Below, one piece after another: positions 13,754 to 28,700 of a stretch of DNA of 64,000 nt. The stretch is from Trochalopteron elliotii (Eukaryota > Chordata > Aves > Passeriformes > Leiothrichidae), in the NCBI GenBank assembly GCA_024734555.1, contig JANPWX010000030.1:309888-373887 (forward strand), given 5' to 3'. The notes under the pieces are model-generated. The model was not told where the DNA came from, searched no databases, and saw only the letters and a program-made list of their open reading frames with translations. Each line of letters starts with the position of its first letter. Position 1 is the first letter of the stretch. The translations under genes were made by a program, and so were the position numbers.

Positions 13754-16700
13754 GTAAGTGCCTCTGTTGTACCACAGCTTGTGTCACTTAACCTTCCCCT
13801 ACTACCTAGAGTGTGTCTTTCATATGTAACCTGAAACTGAACCAGTCTAAAATACCTCTACCATCTTTAGGACTGGTATCACCTTACGTCTAATGTGAAA
13901 AAATAGTTGCAAGTTGGGCAGGTTTGGGCTTGCATGGGAAGGCAGTCTTGATAATTGTATATTGCAGCATTGCACACTTACTACTTCTCATATTTACTTT
14001 ATTTTGCTTTTTGCAATAGAAAATTTTTCTTGAGTTCTTCATAAAACAGCACTGTGCTGTTTTCTTACTGGCTGCAACTCTAAGATTAATGAAGTTTCCT
14101 TAAGGGAAGTGTATAAGCCATAGTGTGCCACATTAGCACAAGTACCTCAATGTTCCTTGTGTGTATCTCTTTCTTGACACATCCAAGTAAAACATTTATA
14201 ATGCCTCTAGATCCATTGGGTTGTTAGTCACTTTACTCCCTTTATTCCATTAGGTTTTTGTCTGAATTAAATTGTAAAGGAGCTTTGGTTGTAGAAAAAC
14301 ATACCTCTAGGCATATTAAGTGAGCCTTTGTAGGTGGGTGATATTTTTAGAACAATGTGTTGCAAGCCATGGGCAGTTTGTTCAGGTTAAAGAAGATGCA
14401 CAGGAATGCTTAATCTTCCTGTGCGACACACACTGCTGTCTGCAGAATCTATTATAAAATTACATTATTAATGTGGTATGAGCAGAGCTAGTGTCCATGA
14501 AGGAATGTGAATGTTACATGTCTTACACTCCTAAGTGTCTGTAGACATTTAGAGATGTGTTCCTTCTCAGTTTTTGGTATTTGGGGTGGGGGCTTTTGTA
14601 AAAAACAAAAATCTCATGTGAAAATAGCTTACTTTAGGTGGAAGTTACAGTATTTTCTGAGTTTAGGAATAAAACTGACCTTGCCTTATCTTATTGGAAG
14701 CTGAGAAAGGAGTTGTAGGGGTAACAGGGAACCAAAGAATATTACTTCCATTTTGTAGAAGAAAAAAGAGCTTTAAAAGGCAAGGATACAACATAAATAG
14801 TTCATGTATATAATATATACAGGATAAAAAATATATAGTAATCGTTCTAGATTTGCACAGCTTAGATTTTGGTTTCTCTCATGCAAGGTGAGATCATAAG
14901 ATGTGGCTATTTTCGGAGGTCTTTGTAAGCCCCATCTGCAGATGCTGCAGCAGGGATGAACTGAACTGCTACTTAAAGCAAGCCACAATTTTTTAATTTC
15001 TACTAAACCCTCTTTATGTCAGTGTCACACGCTGAACAAAAATACAGATAATTTCCCCTACTGCAGTTTTTCTCACATTTCTAACAGACTTCCTAACATG
15101 CGAGGCAAAAGCTGATGAATTCAGCTTAGTGCATCTCTTTGCTCTAGGTAAAGAGCTTGAGATTAAAAAAATTGCTTGCTGGCAAAAGCATTTAATGACT
15201 CTGAACCTTTCAGTTTTCAGTCTTTAAGAGCACTACCTGAAACTGGGGGGAAATGGTCTATCAATCATGGTCTGTGTGCTATAAACTGTAGAAATAGTCA
15301 GAAATAATATTTTCTGTTCTCTCTGTAAACAACAGGGCTGTTATTCATCAAAAACATTCTGAAAATCGGCCGTTCTCTTTCACAGATTGATATGAAACTC
15401 TGCTGATTTTGGTAGTTGCACTTCACTTTTATTCTCAGAAGGCTGAAGGCCAGTCTGGTTTTTAAAAAGCTTTGCTAGTGTACTGATAGAAATTAGGACA
15501 ATGCTAGTTCTTTTCTTTTATGGTGGACAAGACTCTAATGCATGATGAGATGTGCCAGCAAAGCAAGCAAAACTCCTTTCCTTCAGTGAATTGGAATAAG
15601 CATTAATACAGAGTGTGCTTGCCTCTATTTGGAGCGTTTGGAGTACAGTTATTTTCTCCACACTTCTTGAGAAAATACTGCCTCAGGTTTTTTTAAATAG
15701 CCTAGATCTTTCTAAATAGCAAATCCTACCAGGCACATACATGCTTCCCCAGGTTCCTCCTGCCCAGGCTTTAGGTAAGGCAAAGACTTTAACAGCTGGC
15801 ATCACTATGCCTTTGTATCTGAATTATCCAATGTATAAGCAGCAGGAAACAGAAAATCATTTCTAAGTTCAGCATTTGGTTAACCTTCTGACTTGCTCTA
15901 AGGGAAAGGTGGCAGAGAGGAGCTTTCTGTTCCAGTTAAATAGCCCATGCTATTTAACATTTCTTTCCAAGTCAGTTCCCTTAGTTTTCCTAGCCTGCAC
16001 TCTGTAACAAGTAGAGCCACTGCAGGATTGGAAAGGTGCTGCCTTCATTACTGGTGGAACTCCCTGAGGACTGTCTCTGACAAACAAAGCTACAGTCTGG
16101 CCATTTAGCACTGCCTGAGCGTTTGCAATTCACGTGTACAAAACAATGGCTCTCGAAATCTTTCTGAACCTTTTCAGCTTCAAGTTAAGGAAGCATCCAA
16201 CATGAAGAGTACTATAATTTGTGCTCTAAGTATTAATAGTAATGAAAATAGATTAGTAGTATTAAAAATAGATTAAATCTTGCCCTGTGCACCTTCCCAT
16301 GCTTGCCTAGACAACTGCAAGAAACTTTAGTTGATGCTATTGCTTGTTTTTATGTGCGTGTTTGTTGCTCCAGTGTGCCTTCTTAAGGTTTATTTTGTGT
16401 AACTGTTGTGTTTCATTAGCTAACCCTTCTGTGTTTTGCTCTTAGTTGTGTTTTGCATGCCATAGAGCTGGAAGTCCCCGAATGCATGAAATGATCAAAA
16501 TGTCCATTGCACAGCTCTTTGGAGCCCTGAGCTCTCACATTTTTACTGCTGCTTCTTCATCAGTGGCTTTTCAAAAGGTACCTTGCCCAGCCATTTAGAC
16601 CACAGGCCTTCTGTAAGATTGCAACTCAAGTGGACAGTGTTGTTTGCTTATTAGTTTGCATGGGGAGGGGAGGGAAGGAGATATCAACCATGCTCTTTCC

Positions 16701-19700
16701 AGAAAGTCAGCCTACCTCTAAGAATGGTATTTCATTAATTCAGGTACTCTAGAAAAAAGGCTTACAGCTCAAACAGAATGATCTCAGCAGCACTGGAATG
16801 GTTTGGCCTCTGTGAAGGGTTGTATGTGATTAACAGGCTTTTAGGGTTATTTTGTCCACAGTGTTCAAGTGATAGCTGAACAATGGGCAAAATGGTCCAG
16901 GTCAACTTACAAGAACATCTTCACTGACCTATTGACAGCTTGGTTTCATTCCAATAGGAGTTAGAAACAATCAAGAGTCTTGTTTGTGTGCCTATGTCAG
17001 TATTGATCAGACTGTGTAATCAGATCATTTTAATTTTTCCCTCTTAAAAACTCATACTCATTAGGGAACTATAAAAATGACTTTACATCCTATAATATCC
17101 TTCTCATTCAAAATTGTACACCAGATGCATTTATGTATACTCCTTATATTTTACACTACATATTTGTATTTTTGAATAATTTTCACATCTAGTTAAATTT
17201 ATATTCACAGTTCTTACTTATTATATATCTAAACAATGACAGAATAAAACCACTAAAACTGAAAAATATAGAAGTATGTGAACAGTCATTTACATTTTTT
17301 TTCTTTTTTTGGTTGCTTGATTTGGGTTTGGGGTATTCTTGTGGTCGTTGTGAATGATAAAGCTTAGTATAGGACAAAGGACCAAAACTGCTTCTTCAGG
17401 AAGACTGTGTTGTACAGTTCTGTCACAAACATGCTCAGCTCCATCAAGACTTTTATCTACTTAGTAGTTAAGGATCCTAGCTGTGTAACACTTTGGCAGC
17501 CATTTGGGCAACATCACCTGGGGGAAAAGTGAAGCACAACTTTGGGCACAGCATGTTGAAAGAAAACTGCCAGCAGCTGGGCATGGAGTTGGGAACTGGA
17601 TGATCCGTTAGAGTTCTTCTGTGGCTGCCTTGGCTCCCTTGGCATTTCTGAGAAGAGGAGCCCTCTGCTGGATTGCCAGTTATTATAAGGCAATTGTTTG
17701 TGTTATTGATGGTAAAGTGCTATTGTATTTTCTGCATTTAGAAAGGCCTTAAAGGCTTTCAGATGTGTTACAGTATGTAATAATTATCACAGAATAAGTG
17801 GCAAATACCTGTACCTCAGCTCAGAAGCAACAGGCTTGAAGAATTGGAGGGTATTTACGTTGCAGACATAGACTTGCAGAGAGGTAGTTACAATAAGTAT
17901 CAAGAGATGAACAATCAAAGCAGCATTCAATGGGCTCTGTACAGAGTGAGGCAAGTACCAAAATCACTTGGGTTTGACCGGAGACTGCCAGTTTTGCCCT
18001 ACCAATCCAGCAGCTGTGAGACTGATGAATTGCAGGTTGCTTCTAGATGCTACTTACTTGGTTTTCCAACCAAGACTGCCAAAAACTTCTAATGAGCTAA
18101 TAAAGCAATAAGAAAGAGTAAGGAAGGCTGACTATCTGCATGCAAGAGACCTTGGTATCCTCCTAAAATGTGTTCCTGGTGGGTGGGAGTTGATCTCTTT
18201 GTATTGCTGTCTTGTTTCCTCATTAGGTTTGCATTGAGACATATGTATCTAGCTGTCACCAGCGGAGCATTAACACCGCTGTGCGGGCAACCCTCAGCCA
18301 AATGTTGAGTGACTTGACTTTACAGTTACGACAAAAGCAAGAGAACATGGTGAGCCTTCTGGCATCAACAAATGGTTCCATGTCCATGGCTGCATACTGT
18401 TTTGTTCCTCGGAATGCCTTATGGCTTTTATTTGACACTTCCTCAATTAATCCTGTTTAAAAGCTTTTTTGGGCTCTGACTATGCCTGCCTCAGAGCTCT
18501 CACATTATCAACTCTAGTTGTCTGGTTTGGTTTTTTTTTCCCTTCCATTAAACAAAAGAGACTTTGTTCTGATATCAGGCTGCCCCAGCCTTTTCCATTC
18601 TTTGATTTTGTTTGCTTGTTTTTCTAAGGTTTATTGAAATCCTTCTGCCGAAACTTTTTGCATGACCAATATTTATGTAATGAAAACAGATTCTCAACTA
18701 AGGAATGTGTAATTGAGGTTTTTCTTCTACTTGTTTTAAAGAAGATAATTTAAGTTAATGAAATTCTTTTTTTCTTTATTAGCAAAAAAATAAATATAAC
18801 TTTATTTATTTCATTATTAAAATCCATGAGAGCTGTTTGAATGACATCGCAGCACATTTTCCACTGTAAATGTTCTGGGCACATGTGGAATTACATTGGC
18901 TTCTTACATTTGTTGGTACTGCTTTGTATAATAGTATATTGTCAAAGAAGTACTATTTGTAAAAGTCAGTTTCTATTTATTAGGAAATTTTAAGGACTGT
19001 AGTTGTAGAGATTGTTTTCCTTACATCTGTTTTGGGTTAAGATGATCCCTTCTATTTTGGATTACTAGACTAGATTGCTTTTATCCTGCTGAGCAACTGC
19101 AAAAAGAATTAATCAGTTTAAGTAAACTTGTCTTCTGTTGGTGCTAAGTAGGTTCATTTTCCTAGCCAAAGCATTTACCAAAAAACCCCAAACAAACAAT
19201 CATTTTGGGTCTGCAAGTTCAGTTTTGTTAGTTCTTTTCTTAACTGAGGAGTAGGTAAAAGCATACAAAAACTGCATTTAGTTCCTGGCAGTTTGTTATT
19301 GATGCTTGAGAGAATTTGGCTTGACCCTGTCGTGCACAAGAGGAAGAACCCTATACCACAGCTGAACCAAGGGATGTAAGAGGTCATTTCCATTTCCTGA
19401 CTGCCATTAATTCTGTTGGTAGTGTAACATTAACATTGTCAGTGTTCCAAACTCTCTAATACTCAATTGATTTTGGTTTCTGAGTAGTTTATGAAGTCTA
19501 AACTATGCTTTTCTCTTACTTATTTTCAATGCAATTTACATCCCTAGTTATTACTGAGTTGTTTTAGGTGTAGGAAATCCCTTAATGACTTACAAAGCTT
19601 TCACCTAAATGAGATGCAATTTCCTTAAATCTAAATGACTGTTAAGACAGATCTTAAGGAAATTTAAAAAATGTTTTGCAAAAGGTTCACTTAAAAACCC

Positions 19701-22700
19701 TAACAAAAAAACCAAAACAGATAGAGGACATGAATTTAAGAAAGTTCTGCTGTTAAAGTATTGCTTCTGTGGCATTCCTCTGCCCCTTGCACCAATTACA
19801 CCACCTCTGTCTTTCCTCAACAGATAGTTGAAAACCCTGACACCTTGCAGAAATTCAAGAGTCAAGGTATTTGTAATACTTTTTTAGTGACTCCTTCCAA
19901 TCCAGTTTTTTTATTCTTAACCTTCCTTTTATCACCACAGTGCTGTTTGATGTCATGGGAGTTGCACCCTTAGGATTTCATAATTTCTCTATAGTTTGGT
20001 GCTCTCTGTGGTAAGAACTGAGACAGTCCTGTTAGCTCCTGGTATTTCCAGTTGTGTCTTCATTTGGATCATGGTAACAGCATTGCACTCAACATAGTAA
20101 TAAATTATTGTTTCAAGGTGCTAACTTCTGTAATTAAGGAGTTTCAGTCGTCTGGAAAAAGTTTTAGTAAGTGCTTTTACTTCCTGAAATGAAACAGATT
20201 CACAGAGTAGGATGTGGAATCTGAAAACAATTGTTACTGTATTTCAGGCTAAAGACATTGTTTATATAATGACTACTTGCCAGGTGATTATTTTACAAGA
20301 AAGTGTTTTTCTCTTCCCATTGTGGCTGAACTTTCAACATCTTCTAGTAGGAGAAAGTAGTGTCTGGCTTTTACCTTCACACAGGATTTCTGTAGGAGAG
20401 CTTGTGTGAATGGAGGCTAAAATCTTTGAAGAGCACACACATTCTTTCATAAGATTAGAACTTGGTCAGACATTAGAAAATGTGTAAGAGAGAGAAACTG
20501 CAGGGAGAGATACAGAAATTGGCTGCCATGTAGAAATACTGGGGCCAGTCTTTTTTATTATTTAATTGTATGCTTATTTTATTATCAGAATTTGATTTCA
20601 GCTAACCTTCTGTAAATGCATGTAAGCAATAAGTGCTCTCTCTGGATTTAGTACTGCTGCTTTTGCATTTTGTGGCAATCACTTTCCAATCTAGGACTTT
20701 TCCTACTGCATCTTCTCTATGAATTTTGGTAGCCTGGCTCCTTGTTTAGAACTCTAACCAGCTCTGAAAGCCCATGCGGTTAACTGATGTTGTAATCCAG
20801 CTACTCATATGTAATGCCTCTGATCTTTGTCCCTTTTGGAGGTACTTCGGCTGAGTCTCTTTGCGATGATGTTGTTTCTGTCCTCACTGTGCTCTGTGAG
20901 AAGCTCCAGGCTGTCATAAAGTGAGTTTTTTAAGTTTATAATTTCATTTTATTACCTGGAGATTGAGAGTTTCACTGATGCATGTGATTGTACTGTTGTA
21001 GTTCTGGAATTATGGAGCGAAGCTGTGCTTAAATGAAGTGTTTACTAGAGAAAGTCTTGTCCTGATGGATTAATTCAATCCTTGCTTGAAATTAGGAGCT
21101 AGTTTGCTTTGTGCACTGTTCAGCTTTAAAGAGCTTCCAGTAAATCTAATCTGTTGATAACTTTCATACAGCAGCAAAATACTAATCCAAGAAGTTTTCT
21201 TTTCTGGTTGAAAGAACCATCATAGAGAGAATAACAATTACAAGAGCTGTGGAAAGACCTAACAGATATTATATCCAGAATGAATAAATCTCTCCTTCTT
21301 AGGCATCATTTATCCAATTGAAGTAATTGTACTATCAAAGAATGCCTCCAATTTAGGAATATCATACACTCTACCTACTTGAAAATGCGTGATCTTAACT
21401 TTTAAAATGTGGTTGTTACGGACAGAAAGTGTGTTATATGCTGTACAATTTTCAGAAATTCTCAGAGGCAAAGATAGCACAGGCATCTTTGTGCAGTTCT
21501 TCTGCAGACTTTCTTCCCATAAGTGTCTCTAATAACAGCAGGGTAACAGAGGAGTGCCTTACTTAGCATTATTTAGTCACTGTCAGCATCTGGGAAAATA
21601 AAGAGTGCAGGGATGCCCTGTGCATGCCCATGCAAGTGTCAACTGCAAGGTGATGATCATCTGCATTAAGACACATTGCAAGAAAAGCTGTTGGGAAAGA
21701 AGGCATCTGTACCTGGAATGCATGTGTCTTTCCAGATAAGCGTGGACTGTTGTGAGGAAAAATCTATCACCTTTAAAATATATAAGAAGCCTGCAGTTTT
21801 CAACCCTCCATAGCACAGAGTTAGAAATCTAGCTTTGAGCCTCAGGATTCGGCATTTTCTGCATGGCATGTGAAGTGGGTATTGTTGTACTTGGATGCAA
21901 ATTCATATATGTGAACAAAAGGAACTCAGGCAGTGACAGAAAAACAGGTATTTCTCACTCCTTAATTTCAATTCAGATAAATCCATTCTTTACAGATAAA
22001 TCCATTCTTTACAGTTTCCTTGACCTACAATCATATATCAGAAAGTGCATTCCTCCAGCTTTCATCTCTTACTGAAAGAGAGTTATTAAATCCTGGTTTT
22101 CTTAGGAGTGAAAACCAAATTGGGGGTGCACTTGCCATGGAATTCTCCTTTTATAAGGAGACCTCGGCCTTGCTTGTCTCCTGGATTCCACTGCTAACAT
22201 TAAAGAGTAGGCACAGGCACAGTGCATGTTACAAGTCTGTCAGTTCTAGGTATCCACAGGTTTTTTAATATTCTTTCTTATGAGGCTTTCTTTGAGTTTA
22301 TAGTTCTGACAGAGTAACTGGCAAGGCCCTGAAAGGTCGCCATGTTATCATGTGACTTTCTGCCTGTAAACATTGACTTTTGACCATTGTGGCCATCACC
22401 AAGAAACAACAACAACAAACCAGAAGAGAATGGCCTAAACATGCTTCAGATTGCCTGAAGAAACTATCCAATAATCCAAAATCTTCTGTTGTCTTCTTTT
22501 CCCGTGTTTAAGGCTTCCTTCTCAAGATTTTAGTTTGAATTTGAGTAATTATTTGGGTTTTATTCTTCCTCTTTCTTCACTTTTTTTTTAAGTAGTAGAT
22601 CGCTGCATGTGGTCAGTACAAAATAAATGGAATTATGCAGGTGATCACACCATTGTAAATGGATAGAAAGAAGCAAAATAAATCACTGCTGTGAATTATG

Positions 22701-25700
22701 ATATAATTTTCAACTGAACTAATGTGATTATTTTAGAAAATTGAGTAGTCTTTGTTTTAATATGATGTGAATGGCATCTTTTCTTTGCCAGTGACAATCG
22801 TCAACTTCAGCTTCTTTACTTGGAGTGTATCCTCTCCATGCTGAACAGCTCCTCCCCCAGCATGCACCAGCACAAAGGATTCACTGATCTAATATGGTGA
22901 GTACATACTCAGTCTGTAAATGTAAAAGGACCTGCAGCCCCCAGCCTTTCAAAAAAAACCTGTAAAAAGTCTCCAGGTGTGAGGAGAGCTTGCTTTTAAC
23001 CTACTATCAGTTCTCCCTGTGCCTCATATAAAATTGGTTAGGATCACCTGCTCAGCTACCACATTAAATCCTGGTAGTGAAATATCACTGTAGTGAGGTC
23101 TAATAGATTTAGCCAGAACAGAAAATCTCTTATGCTGTCTGCAATGGTTTGGATTTGTGTGTGGCATTAAACACAGAGATGCTCTGCTTGTTGTGGGAGG
23201 GTACTGTTGAGGTTCTTAATCTTCTGATACAATAATACAGGAAGATAAGCAACGTTAATGTCAAATATGTGCTGGTGACCAGAAAAGCTTTTTATAACCT
23301 GCATTGTTGTATAAGGTTGAGGCTAAATAGTTTTAAAGGTGCTTCTATTTTATCAAGAAATTCTCCTTTTTAATACACTTCACAAGGAAGGCTTGATACC
23401 TTTGGTGTTAATATCTACCTCTAAATTGTTTGATACCATCATCTCAAAGCACCTGAAATTATCCTTTTTTCCTTGTGATTGAAATAGTGAGGATTTTATA
23501 GCCTGTGGATAATTGAGTCATAGTAATAAAGCAAGAATGTAACTAATATGCAGCTCCTTTTAGTCTGTGCCCATCTTTTGACCTTGTCAGGTGATTATAT
23601 TAAGGAAAGATATATGTGGCTGTTAATGACAAATGTGTTTCTTGTGCTTTTACCCTGTAATTTTTGAAACTGAAGTGTTTGACTTGGGTCCAATTCTAAG
23701 GATGAAACATGTAGAGGCACCCATAAAGGTGGTGGACTCACTGTCCCAGGAACATCAGTGGCTGTAAGACTGGGAGGTCCTCAGACTGGTTACACCTAGC
23801 AGTGTTGCACAAGGACCCAGTGCTGAGGCCTCCTGGAGGTGTAACATAAGAGCAGAACTCTCTCTTTCATGGTAGATTCACTTCAGAAGTTTCTGCCTTT
23901 GAATTTCACACAACTCTTTTTTTATGCTTACATGATACACTGTGGGGCCATCCTATAAGCAAGGTTACTGAAATGCTCTCAGTTAAAAGAAGACACTTCC
24001 TGTTTTATTTTCAATTTACATCCTTTTGGTGGTCCAGTTTATGCTGCAGATCTACAGGTGTATCTGTAACTGTGTACCATGAGGGTAAGCCATCAGGGGT
24101 GGGACTTCTTAACTTGCACTGCTCCCAAGGAATGAACCTGCATGCTTCACTACCTGCTTAAGTGGGGGGAAAAAACCCCAAAACACTAGGAAGATATGAA
24201 GCAGTTTAAATTGCAAACATCATTTTGAGCATTTTGTACACACTAATACATTACCTGTCTGGTGAGGTTGTGATCCAAACTGGTAGCTGTCATTACTCTT
24301 TAAGGAGCTGTTGCCTATATGCACACAGCTTTCACTCTGATGGGCACTTTGTAGTCAGTTCCCAAAGAAGATAAAGAAGGGAGCAGACAGAGGACATTTA
24401 TCTCTGTGTGCTGACAGTGTTCTCCATAGTTTGATATGGAAACACTTCGATAGGACTAAGATGTGTGCGGAATATATTGCTGTGCAACCTGTGATTATGC
24501 CTGCTTTGAAGCAGGCATGTTTCTTAAGCAGTGAATTGTTATGTTTTGAAATGTTCTTGATTGGAGAAATAAATGGAATAAGCAGATTCAAAGTCATTAT
24601 CTGATGTCCTATTAAAAGTTGATTTTCTTTCTGTGACTTGGGGAAGCTGAGCTGTTTCAGAAATCTTGTTAAGAGAAGCAGTGAAAATTCTGGACTTCAT
24701 AAAACCTTGAGAAAATAAAATATAGTTACCCATGAGGATGTATTTTATGAATTGTTACTTGTAATTGGGTGCTTGCTGTAGGTACTCACTTGAACCTCCG
24801 AGACATGGGTCAAAACCAGATTTGGGACTCATTCTCATACAGCATTTGGCTTCTTAAATTAAGGTCTTGCATACTGAAGTAAAATGTCAAGTGCGTGAGT
24901 GCAAAGCTTAAATAGCAGCTAATGGAGCAAAGTGCTGAGCTGGCTTTGGTTCCAGAGAAGAGTGATCTGCTGGTGTTGAATCACTTAACATGAGTGCTCA
25001 TGCAGAAAGACAGCTGAAGGAAGGATGGGTATTTACTGTATAGTGGCATATGTGTAATGTAGTGCACACTTTGAGTTATTGTAGAGGTCTTTCATTATGT
25101 TCTCAAAAGACAGCCAAACAGGGGCTCACAACTGAGGGTGCTTACTAAAATAGTGCATGTGCAGCTCAGGGATGGAATACTCAGCCTTCTAATTAACATA
25201 GATTAGTTCTTGTTTAGTCAGGATTTTTAAACTCCCCAGGTGAACTGAAAAAGAGACACAGAGCAGTGGATACCTTGTGATAGGCTGCAGCCAGTGAAAG
25301 AGGCAGGCATGCTATCCTGCAAAGGGACAGCACTGTGCAGCAACATAAACTTGCAAAATCAGTACCATGTTTCTACAGCACATAGAGGTATTTCCATATG
25401 GACTAGCATGCTGATGCTTGGGAGATGAAAAAAGCCTGGCATAATTTGTTTTTCTATCTAACCACTGCTGTTTGACTGATCATTAAAACAAGAGTGTGTA
25501 TCTCATTTAACCGTGGGCTATTTTCAATCTGTTCTTGTAAGAGTATTTTTTTTTCCAGTTACCATCTGCTGCTTTTCTCTTTCTCAGGAAGCAACTGTGT
25601 CCAGCCCTAATAGTAATCCTGGGAAATCCAATTCATGACAAAACTATCACCTCTGCCCACAGCAGCATCTGCCTTGAGGCTGATTCACCTTCCTCAGGGA

Positions 25701-28700
25701 TCTCTGATCATGGCCGGGGCTCAGGTTGTTCCTCCACAGCACCTGCCCTTAGTGGGCCCGTTGCACGGACCATATATTATATTGCAGCAGAACTGGTTCG
25801 ACTGGTGGGGTCAGTGGAATCCATGAAGCCTGTGCTACAGTCTCTGTATCACCGGATATTGCTTTACCCACCACCCCAACATCGAGTAGAAGCCATCAAA
25901 ATTATGAAAGAGGTAGGGTAATCGCATGTGCAAATCCAGGCATGTAAAACGAAATGTTTATTTAACAGTAAGTGTTGCTGATATGTGCATACCAATGCAT
26001 TTCAAACCTTCCCACCTAGGAATGTTGAAATTGTCCTTTCTGAGCACAACTGGTGCATCAGCACCACTCTGACAAATAGTTTGATGCAGTTGCAATGGCT
26101 GTATTTGTCTCCATATAATGCAAACCACCATGGCAGCTCCGTCAGTGCTGTGGTGCTGCATGGAGCAGATCCTGTCACTGAGTCACAACTGCTCTTTTGG
26201 GTGAGATAGAGCATAACGATCCAGTTTGCAACTTCTTTGGCATCTTTCCCCAGATACATCCTCACACTGTGGTTTCCAGGCATTAAGATGAATATATGCT
26301 TTGATTACATGCCAAGTTTTTTAAATCAGTTTCTTGGAACTTTTTTTGAATAGATACAAGCTGCCAATGGCTTAGGAAGCCATTTCAAGACTAGTCCGTT
26401 CTGGCTTCTTGTCCAGAGCCTCTGAGAGCACTGGGAGACTTGTTTAAGCACTAGCTGAAATCATGGACTTTTCCATTCCACATGGCCACCTTTCTCCTCA
26501 TGTTATGGAATACAAGGAAATTTATGTAATTTGTAGGAACAGTGATATCTTGTAGAGAATTTTTCATCTAGCTTGTGCATTGGCTGTTCTGTTTCTGAAA
26601 AATCTCTCTTAACACCACATAGCCACCCACTTGGCTCCTGTCTAAACTAGGAGTCAGCCTGTCCTCATCTTCCTCTAATTTTAAACAATAGCAGGATGAT
26701 AACTGAAGTTTCAGGAGACGCTTAGTCTAATGTTGTTTCGTGCAGGACATACCTGTTGCTTCTTTGGGCTTAGTACATGCCTGTTTGTATTTCCTGGTGG
26801 GCATTAACAAGGTGCCATCTAGCAGGTTGAGTCTGAAGAAATCACTTTGCCTGTCTTTGTATGACTCTATAATTTTATAACTAGGTGACTGAGGAGAGAG
26901 GCTTCCTTTAGTATAAACTATAATAAAAAAAACACTTATGTAGGCATAAAAATTGTCTTGTGTGCAGTATCAGATGAAAAAAATCAGTAAAAAATGTAAA
27001 GGACTGGAGAACATTCTAAATGTGATTCTTGCTGAATATTCTCCTTTACTTGCTTTTCTGCCTCTAAAAAGAGGAAAGGTACCTTTAATAAGTAGAACAT
27101 CACTGTGCCATTTTGCTTTGCTATGAGAAATTACAGTAGTGCTACCTTGGGTTCCAGGGCTTGATACAATTATGACTTATTTAGTGTATTTAAATAATGC
27201 TTAGATAATCTTCTACTTACTTTTGTTTCCTTTTTTTTCAGATACTTGGCAGTCCTCGGCAGCTTTGTGATTTGGCAGGGCCCTGCTCTTCTGAGTCAGA
27301 ATCCAAGAAGAGATCTATTTCTAAAAGAAAGTCCCATCTGGATCTTCTCAAGCTGTACGCTTTTTCTCCTTTAGCCTCTTCTGTCTTAAACCTGTTCACA
27401 CAGAACACTTAAGCAGTTCAGGAGCATACCCAGTATGAGCCAGGGTATCTGCCTGGTTAAATAAGCTCTGAAAATGGAAAAGGTGTAAAAGCTTTTGCTT
27501 GGTTTGTCATCAGTCTGGGCCCATTTGTAAGGGTGTAGATAACTACCTTGTTGAGTTTGCCAAAATTCCCAGATATGTTGGTTTACAGATGAAAATTTTG
27601 GGGTATGGGTCCTTAAACTTGCAGTAAAATAAATATGTATTTCTTTAGAGGTATATTTTCAAGATGAAGTCAAAGAGGTAATAGAAAATCTAAACATCGT
27701 CATATTGAGTAAGAAGGGTTCTAAGTTCTTATAAAGATCATAACTTGTAGATAAGATCATTTTCATGACACAGATGGCCTTTAAGTATAGTTCAGCTGGG
27801 TGTTGAGATTTTTTTTTTTAGTTTAAGTGCTTGTCTGTAAGAGGGAACATGCTGTGCATGCTGGTATAAATGCATGGTAACTTTCTCTTGTTGGCACTCT
27901 CTTTACAGAATGACTATGTTTGTATGGGAGACTTAATAATTTGTTCTTACAACTAATTGTCTTTCTCAGGAATAGTCTTAAAGGATAAGTTCACTTCTTT
28001 TTTTCCTGGTTATGGAAAGATTGTGTTGAATGACAGTGACGTGCTCACCATACGTGTTGCATCGCTTAAATAAACTCTGTGTTGATTGTAGTATCATGGA
28101 TGGGATGACGGAAGCGTGCATCAAAGGTGGTATTGAAGCATGTTATGCTTCAGTGTCCTGCGTCTTTGCCCTGCTTGGAGCGTTAGATGAGCTGAGCCAA
28201 GGGAGGGGCCTTAGTGAAGAGCAGATCCAGCTGCTGCTCCAGCGCTTAGAAGAATTGAAGGATGGGACCGAGACAAGCAGGGACTCCATGGAGATCAATG
28301 ATGCTGACTTCAGGTGGCAGAGACGCATCCTGTCCTCAGAAAACCCTGCCTGGGAATCAGGAAATGAGAAGAGTCCTGATATTAGCATTAGTGTTACCAC
28401 AGACACTGGTCAGACTACTTTGGAAGGGGATATGGGACAAACAACTCCAGAGGATAATCCAGAAAATCAAAAAAACTCCCTGCCAACTCCAGCTGGACAC
28501 GAAAGCAAAGAGATTCATTACAGAGAACCAGAGTCAGAAACCATTGACCAGCCAGATGTTGTTCAAAGAAGCCACACTATAGTCTATCCAGATATAACTA
28601 ACTTTTTATCAGTTGATTGCAAGACTCGGTCCTATGGATCCAGATACAGTGAAAGTAACTTCAGTGTAGATGACCAGGACCTTTCTAGGACTGAGTTTGA

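Noticed and set aside
17844..18092. 82-codon open frame just before exon 2
   Set aside because: It ends at a stop before the acceptor and lacks matching splice sites; no family was recognised.
23705..23850. Possible CR1 remnant
   Set aside because: Only scattered words such as GGTGGACTCACTGTCCC resemble CR1; too diverged to call by eye.
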